64,000 bases of DNA, taken from positions 42,735 through 106,734 of the forward strand of contig JAJZIR010000008.1 in NCBI GenBank assembly GCA_021810505.1, given 5' to 3'. A program made the position numbers and the translations under genes. Positions 39,432 to 47,023 of this stretch are shown here, in pieces. The stretch comes from a bacterium. Its GTDB lineage: Bacteria > Deinococcota > Deinococci > Deinococcales > Deinococcaceae. Within the stretch, counting starts at the first letter, position 1. Every line of letters starts with the position of its first letter. The notes under the pieces are model-generated. The model was given only the letters and a program-made list of their open reading frames with translations, was not told where the DNA came from and searched no databases.

Positions 39432-41694
39432 AGGGGTCCTCCTGGGGGAGCGCCCTGCTCAGCAGGACCTCGCTCGGGCGCTCGGGCTGCATGGGGGAGA
39501 CCACCATGAGCTGGTAGACCGCTTGGGGATCGGCCGGGATCCAAGCTCGCCAGTTGCGCTCCTCGTCGCTGGTCAGGCGCTGGATGAAGATCTCCAAGTT
39601 GGCGTAGATCTCGGCGTACGTGGCGTCCAAGGGGAGCTGCGCGCCGCCGGCCAGGTCGAGCAGCGCCGCGAATAGGTCGGTGGTCAGCCGCAGCTGTTCG
39701 CGGCGCTCCCCTCTGCGGTAGCAGAGCAGCAGGGCCTGGTGGAGCTGCTCGACCTGGCCGGCGTAGGAGGGCTCCATCTCCAGGGAGAAATTCTCCCGCT
39801 GCTTCTCCGCCCAAAACACCGTCTCGGTCTGCTGGCGGCCGGCCATGCGCAGCGCCAGGCCGCCGCGCTTGGCCACCCTGGGCAGCGGCTGTAGGGCGGA
39901 GATGCCGGCCAGCAGCCGGTCGGTCAGCTCGCGGCGCTGGGCGGGGGACGCCTGGGGAAAGCCTAGGAAGCGCTCTAGGTGCTCCCCCCGGTGCAGAGCG
40001 ACTCTCCCCTCCAGGTAGGCCTGGCGGCGCCTGGCGGCCAGCTGATCGGGGCCCGCCTGCGCCGAGCCGCCGACCAGCTCCCGGTCAACCTGCGGATCGC
40101 TGCCCAGAGCCGGATCGAGTTGGGCCAACTCTCCGAGCAGCTCGCCCTGGCGGTGCGCCGAGTCCCCTGCAAAAAGGCGCTGGGCTAGGGTATCCGGCTG
40201 CAGGTTCGGATCCTGGTGCAGGTCCTGGCAGCGGTGCAGACCGAAGACCGCATAGCTCAGAGCCCCGCGCAGCTCCCGGGCGGTGATGTGCACTCTACCC
40301 CGCTGGTGCACCGCTTGGAAGGCGGTCCAGATAGCTCGCCGCAGGCCAGGACCGGCGTCTGAGCGCAGCGCCTGGACCGAAGCCCAGGCGCTGCAACGGT
40401 TCTGGGCGCTGCAGCTGGGGCAAACCGCCCAGGTCTCTTCCGGACCCAGCATCCTGTCGAGCAGCTGGTCCAGAAACTCGCTGCGCAGCTCAGCGCCCCG
40501 GTAATGGCCGACCAAGGAGCGGGCGTTGAGGTCGATGAGGCGCAGAGCGGGGTCGATGGACCGAAGGTCCCCGGCCAAGACTGCTAGCAGCTGGCTCTTC
40601 AGCCAACCGTCGGGTTGTGCGGTCGCCCACTGCTTGAGCGGACCGCTGTTGATGGCGATCAGGCGGACTTTAGGGAAACCGGGGCCAGGAGGTTGGTGGA
40701 AGGGGGCGAAAAAATCGTCGAGGAGCTCGCGGGAGCTCTTCTCCCCGTAAGCGGCGGAGCCGTCGAGGTTGACCAGAAGCTCGCGGCCATCCGGCAGGCG
40801 GTACCCCTGCACCCTCTGAGCCGACTCCAGGGGCGTGAACCCCAAGCGGCGCAGCAGGTGTTGCAGAAAAGCCGTCTTGCCGTCCCCGGCGTTGCCGAAG
40901 AGCAGTACCAGCGAGGCGTCACCCCGCTGCAGGTCGCCCAGAAGCTCCTCGTCCAGGCTGGTGGGCACGTAGGTCTGCTCGGCAAAGCGGCTGTCTAAGC
41001 CGCGCGTCTCGCGGTTCCCGTGCAGAGAGCCCGGATAGCCGGAGAGCAGCTCCTCCAGCCAGGGAACCTGCTTGGGTTCCAGGTGTCCCAGCGGCTCCAA
41101 GCGGCGCTCCAGCTCTTGGCCCGGCTGAGCCAAGCTCTCCAGGTGCTGCAGGGCGTAGCTGGCTTGCTCGGCGGTGCGGAAGCGGTGCTCTCCGTCCTCG
41201 CAGCAGCGGCGCAAGAAAGCTTCTAGGGGGCGCCAGAACTCCCGGTCCGGCTCGGGGATCTGACCCCAAGGCAGCAGGCCGCTCACCGGAACCGCCCGAG
41301 CATCTAGGCCCTTGGAGGGATCTACGCCGTAGAGCAGGGCGAAGAAGCTAGCGCCCAAGGCGTAGAGGTCGACCTCGGGTGCGGCCAACCCACTTCCTTC
41401 CCGAATCGGGAGAGAAAACTGCGGGTTGAACCCCACTCTGGGATCACCGATCCTGACCGAGCAGTCGAAGTCGATGAGGGCCAGGTCCCCGCCGCTGAAG
41501 ATCAGGTTGCCCGGGCTGATATCGCCGTGGATCCAGCCGCGGCGGTGCAGCTGCTCCAGCGCCCGCAGGGCGCTACCCAGCCAGCTGCGCACCAGCTCCA
41601 GCTGCGGGGCGCCGACCTGCTCGGCAATCTCTCCGGTCCTCCCCCAGCGCTCCGGGCCCAGGCTCTCGCCCGGCACCCAGCTCAGAGCGGCCAC
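39424..41694 (-). CDS. Kinase C-lobe fused to P-loop ATPase (DptF-like)
   Basis: Frame of 756 codons. It opens inside a protein kinase domain: HGDISPGNLIF near 59 (catalytic loop), LIDFDCSV (DFG equivalent) and APEVDLYALGASFF. The matching N-lobe is at the end of the preceding frame. From about 200 a second module follows with Walker A LLFGNAGDGKTAFLQHLL near 268, a Cys cluster CPSCSAQNRCSAW near 423 and a long helical tail. It resembles the ATPase of DptF-type restriction proteins. The GTG at 41694 is the first available start, 13 nt inside the upstream frame. It may instead be an internal codon of a longer frameshifted gene. Confidence 0.65.
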   Translation of the reverse strand: MAALSWVPGESLGPERWGRTGEIAEQVGAPQLELVRSWLGSALRALEQLHRRGWIHGDISPGNLIFSGGDLALIDFDCSVRIGDPRVGFNPQFSLPIREGSGLAAPEVDLYALGASFFALLYGVDPSKGLDARAVPVSGLLPWGQIPEPDREFWRPLEAFLRRCCEDGEHRFRTAEQASYALQHLESLAQPGQELERRLEPLGHLEPKQVPWLEELLSGYPGSLHGNRETRGLDSRFAEQTYVPTSLDEELLGDLQRGDASLVLLFGNAGDGKTAFLQHLLRRLGFTPLESAQRVQGYRLPDGRELLVNLDGSAAYGEKSSRELLDDFFAPFHQPPGPGFPKVRLIAINSGPLKQWATAQPDGWLKSQLLAVLAGDLRSIDPALRLIDLNARSLVGHYRGAELRSEFLDQLLDRMLGPEETWAVCPSCSAQNRCSAWASVQALRSDAGPGLRRAIWTAFQAVHQRGRVHITARELRGALSYAVFGLHRCQDLHQDPNLQPDTLAQRLFAGDSAHRQGELLGELAQLDPALGSDPQVDRELVGGSAQAGPDQLAARRRQAYLEGRVALHRGEHLERFLGFPQASPAQRRELTDRLLAGISALQPLPRVAKRGGLALRMAGRQQTETVFWAEKQRENFSLEMEPSYAGQVEQLHQALLLCYRRGERREQLRLTTDLFAALLDLAGGAQLPLDATYAEIYANLEIFIQRLTSDEERNWRAWIPADPQAVYQLMVVSPMQPERPSEVLLSRALPQEDPYA

Positions 41695-43301
41695 CGGGGC
41701 GCGAGGCGACAGCTGTCCGCGGCCCAGAGCAGCGCGCTCTGCCCCAGGAAGCCTCCGGCAAAAGCCTTCCGCAAGCCCTGGTAGGTGGCCACCAACCTCG
41801 CGCCCTCCGCCTCGCCGGTAGCGGCCTTGATGACGACCCGCTTGGTCAAAGCCGGCTGCCCGGCTTTGACTTCCTCGACCGCCTCAAAGGTCAAGCGCTC
41901 ACCCGAACCGCCGAGCAGCTCGCTGATCTTCCATTCGGTCGCGTCACCGTTCGGCCCTAAGGGGAGCAGCAGGGTGGTCCGCTCATCCCAGACATCGGCC
42001 GGCGGCAAGGCCGGCGGGGCAGAAGCGGCCTGCAACAGGCTCCGCAGCCGCTCAGCCAAATCGGCGGCCGAGAGGCGCTGCGCGGGATCATCACCTAGGC
42101 CCAGCCGCAAAAATTCCTCAGCCGGCGCTCCCAAGTCCAGATCCTCCAGGGCGCAGCAGAGGGCGTAGACGTCCGAGGCCGGGGAAGCCTGCTGCAGCCC
42201 TCCCGCCAGCTCCGGGGCCTGCCCTGGCGAGAGGCGCGGCGGCGCGGCGAGCGAGATGGTTTTAGCCTGCTCGGCCGACGGCAGGCGGGTGTAATTCCAT
42301 CCGGTGAACACAGCTTCCCCGTCGCTGCGGACCAGCAGGGTGGCATCGGAGATATTGCGGTGGAGAAAGCCGTCCTCGTGAAACTCCGCCAGCGCCTGAG
42401 CCGCCGAGCAGGCCCACACCAGGCGAGCCTCCCTTCCCCAGGCGGGATCCTGCCGGCGCTTCGCCAAGCTGGGGCTGGCCGAGTGCTCGGTGGTGAAGAA
42501 ATAGAGCTCTCCTTCAAACCCTGGGATCGGTTGGAAAGTATCGATCAGCTGCAGGACGTGCTCGCGATGGGGTAAGGTGCGCAGAGCTTCGGAGTGGCGC
42601 TCCGCCCAGTTCCGGGCTTCTGGGGAGGCGGTGAGGTCGTAGAGGTGCAGCTCCACCCGGCCGGAGCGCCCCTGCTTTTTGGCGGTATACACCCGGTACT
42701 GCTGGTCTCGGATATCGATCGGTTCCATGGCGCTGAAAGGGCCCAGGTTGCGGAGTTTCCCGGCGTAGAGCGGGGACCTGGGCTCTAAGGCGCCGACCAG
42801 CCGATCGAGCTCGGAGGCGCTCAGGGATTGCTGGCTGGAGGGGGTGTCTAGCTCGAGCAGCTCCGCGCATTGGCTCAGCGTGAAGAGCTTTCCCCCCAGG
42901 TCCTGCTGGAGGTTCTTAGGGACAGCGCCGTCCTGGGTCAGCAGGAAAACGCCCTTCACCCAAGGGATCTCTCGCTCCAGGCTCTTGGACAAGATCCCCT
43001 TGAGCTTTTTCGCTTTCTCTTCGGTGGCGATCCTCCACTTCCGGAAGTTGGCGTCGTTGCACAGGCCGCTGGGGGTGTAGTGCTTCACCTCGATATGGAA
43101 GAAGCGCCGAGCACCCAGCACCACTAAGTCCATCTCGTACGCCTTCCCGAACTCAAACAGCGTCAGATTGCTCAAGAGCCGCCAGGGGCCGCTGTCGGTC
43201 TTCTTGTCCAGGAGCTCCTCGATGCGCCTAAAGGCCGTCTCCTCGCTCTTATTCTGAAATTCACCGCAGCGAATGTGAACGACGCGCCGCTCTCCTGCCA
43301 T
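41682..43301 (-). CDS. NERD domain - pseudokinase - kinase N-lobe protein (PglW-like)
   Basis: 539 residues in three parts. Residues ~10-120 are a NERD nuclease-related domain (FEFGKAYEMDLVVLG, FFHIEVKHYTPSG, with the E-x-K active-site pattern). Residues ~175-400 are kinase-like but degenerate: HRNISDATLL replaces HRD and GWNYTRL sits where DFG belongs. From ~440 a second kinase N-lobe begins (glycine loop LLGGSGERLTF, ATP-binding lysine in VVIK near 488) and stops abruptly at 41682. NERD plus tandem kinase folds recall PglW of BREX type 2. ATG 43301 has GAGG 6 nt upstream and is preferred over a GTG 12 nt earlier. Confidence 0.7.
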   Translation of the reverse strand: MAGERRVVHIRCGEFQNKSEETAFRRIEELLDKKTDSGPWRLLSNLTLFEFGKAYEMDLVVLGARRFFHIEVKHYTPSGLCNDANFRKWRIATEEKAKKLKGILSKSLEREIPWVKGVFLLTQDGAVPKNLQQDLGGKLFTLSQCAELLELDTPSSQQSLSASELDRLVGALEPRSPLYAGKLRNLGPFSAMEPIDIRDQQYRVYTAKKQGRSGRVELHLYDLTASPEARNWAERHSEALRTLPHREHVLQLIDTFQPIPGFEGELYFFTTEHSASPSLAKRRQDPAWGREARLVWACSAAQALAEFHEDGFLHRNISDATLLVRSDGEAVFTGWNYTRLPSAEQAKTISLAAPPRLSPGQAPELAGGLQQASPASDVYALCCALEDLDLGAPAEEFLRLGLGDDPAQRLSAADLAERLRSLLQAASAPPALPPADVWDERTTLLLPLGPNGDATEWKISELLGGSGERLTFEAVEEVKAGQPALTKRVVIKAATGEAEGARLVATYQGLRKAFAGGFLGQSALLWAADSCRLAPRWPL

Positions 43302-43337
43302 TCTTAACCTCACGTGGGCGGGATCTGAGTCTCCCCT

Positions 43338-43343
43338 ATCATA
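43338..43343 (-). promoter_or_regulatory. -10 element of putative defence operon
   Basis: TATGAT about 37 nt before the NERD-kinase ATG. Unlike most genes here it yields a leader with a GAGG ribosome site. Confidence 0.5.
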
Positions 43344-43523
43344 CCCTAAAACGCCACTCGCGGAAAGGGCTGGTTCCGGCTGAAGCCCAGGAGCACCGGA
43401 TCTTTCGGAGCCGCGCAGCTCACGGGAGAGGTGTAAGCGGGCGGAGGGGACAGAGCCGAGCGGCAGCGATTCCCGCTTCAGCTCAGCTTCAGCCGGCGGC
43501 TGCTCTCATCTTCAGCCCACACC

Positions 43524-43550
43524 TCTAAAGTTCCAACTGGAGGTTTAGAG
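43524..43550 (+). promoter_or_regulatory. Stem-loop enclosing the ribosome site of the lipoprotein gene
   Basis: CTCTAAA (43524-43530) pairs with TTTAGAG (43544-43550), which ends directly before the ATG at 43551. The GGAGG is in the loop. A TAAAGT hexamer (43526-43531) overlapping the left arm could be the -10, in which case the arm would not be transcribed. Confidence 0.35.
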
Positions 43551-44492
43551 ATGCACAAATTTCTTCCCGTCGCCCTCGGTCTCGCGTCTTGCGGTCTGCT
43601 GGCCGGCTGCGGCAACCAGGCCCTCACCGGAAACCCCGCGTCTCCCAGCGCCAGCGCCCAAGCCGCCGAGTACGCCCTGCGCAGCAACCTGGAAGCCACC
43701 AGCGGCCTGCTGGACACAGCCGACTACCAGGCGGCCAGCGCGCTGGCGGTCCCTGCGCCCAGCACCGGTGCGGTGAGCTGGAGCGGGTGGTGGGCGACTC
43801 TGCCCCACCCGCTGATCCGGCTGTTCCGGGCTTGGCACGTCTACCTGCCAGCGCCGGGCAGCGCCGACTGCACCGTACAGATCGCGCAGCCGCAGGTCGG
43901 AACCTACGACGTGACGCTGAACTGCACGGGTACCCTCCCGGGCTCGTCGGTCAACTTCTCCGATCAGGGCAGCGCCAGCGTGGTATTCACCGACCCCAGC
44001 GATCACTTCGCAGGGTTCACGGTCACCTTGAACAAGCTTAACTTGACCAGCAGCTGGCCCTCGGGGCGGGTCGAGCAGCGCAGCCTAAGCGGCAGCTTCA
44101 CGGTGAACCGCCAGAGCGTCCCCTACCAGATTAGCCACCAGGAGAGCAGCGATCTGACCGTGATCACCAAGACCGGCGCGATTCTGCAGGGCAACTTCAG
44201 CTGGAATGGCAGCCACAGCTACACCCCCGACCACCTAGCGCAGCCCTATCAGAGCGGCACCATCGCCGGGCCCGGAGGAACCGGCAGCCAGCTGACGCTG
44301 TCCGGTATCCAGTGGGCGCTGTCCTGGAAGCCTAATCCCACCCTGCACTGGAATGCCAGCTGCGTAGCCCAGGGCGATATCGGCTTCGATGGGGGCAGCG
44401 AGGTGCTGACCAGGAGCTCGCAGTCGCTCACCGAGACCATCACCGCCTCGTTCGACGGTTGCGGCAACGAGGTCGTCACCTACCAGAATTGA
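43551..44492 (+). CDS. Secreted lipoprotein of unknown function
   Basis: Protein of 313 residues with a lipoprotein signal peptide: MHKF, a hydrophobic core, and lipobox LLAGC with Cys near residue 17. The mature part is rich in Ser, Thr and Gly with alternating beta-type sequence (YDVTLNCTGTLPGSSVNF), so an all-beta extracellular domain is likely. No family recognised. It is followed by a 32-nt palindrome and a two-component system, which may respond to an envelope signal connected to it. The context link is inference. Confidence 0.75.
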   Translation: MHKFLPVALGLASCGLLAGCGNQALTGNPASPSASAQAAEYALRSNLEATSGLLDTADYQAASALAVPAPSTGAVSWSGWWATLPHPLIRLFRAWHVYLPAPGSADCTVQIAQPQVGTYDVTLNCTGTLPGSSVNFSDQGSASVVFTDPSDHFAGFTVTLNKLNLTSSWPSGRVEQRSLSGSFTVNRQSVPYQISHQESSDLTVITKTGAILQGNFSWNGSHSYTPDHLAQPYQSGTIAGPGGTGSQLTLSGIQWALSWKPNPTLHWNASCVAQGDIGFDGGSEVLTRSSQSLTETITASFDGCGNEVVTYQN

Positions 44493-44498
44493 GGCGCG

Positions 44499-44530
44499 CA
44501 GACCGGCTGGGGCTAGCCCCAGCCGGTCTG
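44499..44530. terminator. Perfect 32-nt palindrome after the lipoprotein gene
   Basis: Sixteen-base arms with no separate loop (centre GGGGCTAGCCCC). It begins 7 nt after the lipoprotein stop and ends 7 nt before the response-regulator ATG. Probably a terminator lacking a T-tract, possibly also an operator. Confidence 0.5.
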
Positions 44531-44537
44531 CTGCAGA

Positions 44538-45203
44538 ATGGAGTCGGTGAGCCTGAGCAGGATCTTGATCGTCGAGGATGACCTGGGGGTGCGCGAGGCG
44601 CTGGCGCTGGCGCTGGGCTTAGAGGGGTACGCCGTCCTGACCGCCACCAGCGCCGCTGAAGGCCTCAGGCAGGTCTCCGCCCAACCCGATCTGATCCTGC
44701 TCGATGTGCTGCTGCCGGGCAGCGACGGCTTCAGCTTCCTGCGCGAGCTCAGGGAGCGCAGCAGCGTGCCGGTGATCCTGCTCACCGCCCTAGATGAGGT
44801 GGAGTGGCGGGTCAAAGGCCTGCGCGAGGGCGCCGATGACTACGTGGTCAAGCCTTACGCCTTAGCCGAGCTGCTGGCCAGGATTCAGGCGCTGCTCAGG
44901 CGCAGCAGCCGGGGAGGGGCCGAGGCCCTGGAGTACAAAGGTATCCGCTTGGACCCCGAGGGCATGGTGGCCCGAAGGGGCGCCAAGGCCTTGGAGCTGC
45001 CGCCCAAGGCTTTCCAGCTGCTGGCCACTTTCCTCAAGCACCCCGAACGGGTGATCAGCCGGGAAGCCCTGATGCTGAGCGCCTGGGGCAAGCTGGTCGA
45101 GGACAACACCCTGGAAGTCCACCTCTCGCTGCTGCGCCGGGAGCTGGGTGCACCGCCGGCCATCCAGACCCTGCGGGGTAGCGGCTACCGCCTGCGGCTG
45201 TGA
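44538..45203 (+). CDS. OmpR/PhoB-family response regulator
   Basis: DNA-binding regulator of 221 residues. The receiver domain has the acidic pair in LIVEDDLGV, the phospho-acceptor Asp in LILLDVLLPGSDGF near 54, Thr in VILLTALDE and Lys in DDYVVKPYALAELLARI. The C-terminal winged helix includes ALELPPKAFQLLATFLKHP and TLEVHLSLLRRELG. The start is uncertain: an in-frame GTG at 44547 is preceded by CAGAAT at leaderless spacing (7 nt). It overlaps the sensor kinase gene by 4 nt. Confidence 0.92.
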   Translation: MESVSLSRILIVEDDLGVREALALALGLEGYAVLTATSAAEGLRQVSAQPDLILLDVLLPGSDGFSFLRELRERSSVPVILLTALDEVEWRVKGLREGADDYVVKPYALAELLARIQALLRRSSRGGAEALEYKGIRLDPEGMVARRGAKALELPPKAFQLLATFLKHPERVISREALMLSAWGKLVEDNTLEVHLSLLRRELGAPPAIQTLRGSGYRLRL

Positions 45204-46468
45204 GCCTGCGGCTGAGATTGCTGCTGACCATGCTGGCCGCCTTGGTCCTGTTCTTCGTACCGCTCAGCTTGATCACCATCCGGGTGGCCAGGCAGGCAGC
45301 GGAGTCCTCGCTGGAGCGCGCCGCGCTGGCCCGGTTGGGCCTGCTGGCGATCACCGGCGGCCGGGTGCGGGCCTTAGCCGGGTTGGTCCAGGAGTTCGGC
45401 GGCACCGGTTTCCTGGAGAGGAACGGCCAGGTGCGCTTCACCGACACCGGCCCCCACCGGATCCCCCAGGAGGTCAGCGCGCAGCTGCGGGCCGGCCGGA
45501 GCCTCTCGCTGCGGCGCGGCAACGACCTATGGATCGCCCTCCCCGAGGGCAGCTCCATGGTCGGCCTAGACGTCCCGCTGCGCGGGATCGCCACCCTCCC
45601 GGAGCAGCTGCTGCGGCTCTACCTAGAGGTCGGGCTGCCCACTTTGCTGCTGGTCTTCCTGGTGGGGGCGGTGGCGCTCTCCAAAGCCACCGCGCCGCTG
45701 TCCCGGCTGGGGCAGCAGCTGGCCCGCCGCGGCCCCCAAGACCTGAGCGAGCTGGCCGAGCCGGGCTTACCCGAGCTGGTGCCGGTGGTGCAGAGCCTCA
45801 ACGCGCTGCTGATGCGGCTCAGCGCCGCCTTGGACCGGCTCAAAATCCAGGAGCGCAGCGCCCGCGAGTTCGCCTACCGGGCCTCGCACGAGCTGCGCAA
45901 TCCCTTGGCAGCGCTAGGCGGCTACCTCCAGGTGCTGGCCCGCCACCCCGCCGAGCCCAGGGCTTTGGCGGGCAGCCAGGAACAGTGGGAGCGGATGCAG
46001 CGGCTGGTCGACAGCCTGCTGCAGCTGGCCCGCTCGGAAGGGCGCCGGGGCGCCCAGTTCAGCCAGGTGCCCTTGGGGGAGCTGCTGGCCTGCGAGCTGG
46101 CGGTCGACCCCGTAGGGGAGGCCTGGGTGCTGGGGGAACCCGAGTTGATCCTGCTGGCCGCCCGCAACCTGGTCGAGAACGCCGAGCGCCACGGCGGCGG
46201 CCTGCTGAGAGTCCGGATCCAGAGCTTCCCCGAGCGGCAAGAAGTCCTGCTCCTGGCCGAGGACCGAGGGGGCCAATCGCCTCCCGAGCACCCCTTTGAC
46301 CCCTTCGTCAAGGGGGGAGGGAGCGGGACCGGCCTGGGCTTGGCCATCGTCGCCTCGGTGGCAGCGGCCCACGGCAAGCAGGTCTACGCGCGCTGGAGCA
46401 GTCAGGGCAGCTCGGTCGGCCTATACCTGCCGCTGGCGCAGGGAGCCCCGGGAGAGGCGGAGCGGTGA
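45200..46468 (+). CDS. Sensor histidine kinase
   Basis: Membrane kinase of 422 residues. TM1 is near the N-terminus (LLTMLAALVLFFVPLSLI), followed by a periplasmic domain of about 110 residues and TM2 (LPTLLLVFLVGAVAL). A HAMP-like linker leads to the H box FAYRASHELRNPLAALGGYL near residue 230. The N box is NLVENAERHGGG and the G boxes are AEDRGG and GTGLGLAIVASVAAAHG. All catalytic elements are present. Coupled to the response regulator by a GTGA overlap and to the next gene by the same. Signal unknown. Confidence 0.92.
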   Translation: MSLRLRLLLTMLAALVLFFVPLSLITIRVARQAAESSLERAALARLGLLAITGGRVRALAGLVQEFGGTGFLERNGQVRFTDTGPHRIPQEVSAQLRAGRSLSLRRGNDLWIALPEGSSMVGLDVPLRGIATLPEQLLRLYLEVGLPTLLLVFLVGAVALSKATAPLSRLGQQLARRGPQDLSELAEPGLPELVPVVQSLNALLMRLSAALDRLKIQERSAREFAYRASHELRNPLAALGGYLQVLARHPAEPRALAGSQEQWERMQRLVDSLLQLARSEGRRGAQFSQVPLGELLACELAVDPVGEAWVLGEPELILLAARNLVENAERHGGGLLRVRIQSFPERQEVLLLAEDRGGQSPPEHPFDPFVKGGGSGTGLGLAIVASVAAAHGKQVYARWSSQGSSVGLYLPLAQGAPGEAER

Positions 46469-46980
46469 AGGCCCTGCTGTTCGCGGTCTTGCTCGGGCTG
46501 CTGCCAGCTTCGCGGGCTGCGCCGGCTACCCTCTTGCCCCGCTGCCAGCTGGCCCTAGCCGCCATCAGGCCGCTGGCCTTCTACATCGCGCCGAGCGGCG
46601 CTGGCCGAGGCCGGGTGGTCCACGTGCTGCTGGGAATCCGCTTCCCCTTCGGGGAGTTCGGCATCGACGGGCTGGGACGGGCCGTCCCGCTGGGCCTAGC
46701 AGCCCTGGCGGTACCCGGCCGGCCGGACCGGGCTTTCGACTCGGTCGCCGCCGAGCGGGTGCTCTCAGAGCTCAGCCTGTCCGCGGTGGTGGTGCGCAGG
46801 CCCTTCGGGTACCTGTGCCTGCTCACCGACCGGGGGCGGGTGGTCGGCTGGCTCAGAGCCAATCGGCAGCTCGAGCCTTCTCCGGTACCGGGCTGGCGGC
46901 TGATCCTGGCCAGAGCGCGCTGGAGCTTCGAGCTAGCCCCTCACAGAACCCGGCGGCCAGCCCGGCACCGGGGCGGCTGA
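46465..46980 (+). CDS. Secreted protein of unknown function, third gene of two-component operon
   Basis: Protein of 171 residues with a cleavable signal peptide (KALLFAVLLGLLPASRAAPA). The mature part has a single Cys near the start and another in FGYLCLLTDRGR. It ends with an Arg-rich tail. No family recognised. Its GTG overlaps the kinase stop by 4 nt, so it is made with the two-component pair. It may be an accessory that modulates the sensor outside the cell. That role is inference from position. Confidence 0.65.
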   Translation: MKALLFAVLLGLLPASRAAPATLLPRCQLALAAIRPLAFYIAPSGAGRGRVVHVLLGIRFPFGEFGIDGLGRAVPLGLAALAVPGRPDRAFDSVAAERVLSELSLSAVVVRRPFGYLCLLTDRGRVVGWLRANRQLEPSPVPGWRLILARARWSFELAPHRTRRPARHRGG

Positions 46981-47023
46981 CCGCGACCGCAGGCAATAGC
47001 TCCAGGCAGCCGCTGGAGGGGTA

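Noticed and set aside
41682..41694. Classical slippery heptamer for programmed -1 frameshifting at the kinase split
   Set aside because: The CGCGCCCCGG stretch does not fit X XXY YYZ in the required frame and I saw no clear downstream pseudoknot. Programmed shifting remains possible but unsupported.
32815..43301. Calling the operon a true Dnd, BREX or MADS system
   Set aside because: Similarity rests on domain order and size. No dnd, pglX, pglZ or methyltransferase gene is in the window.
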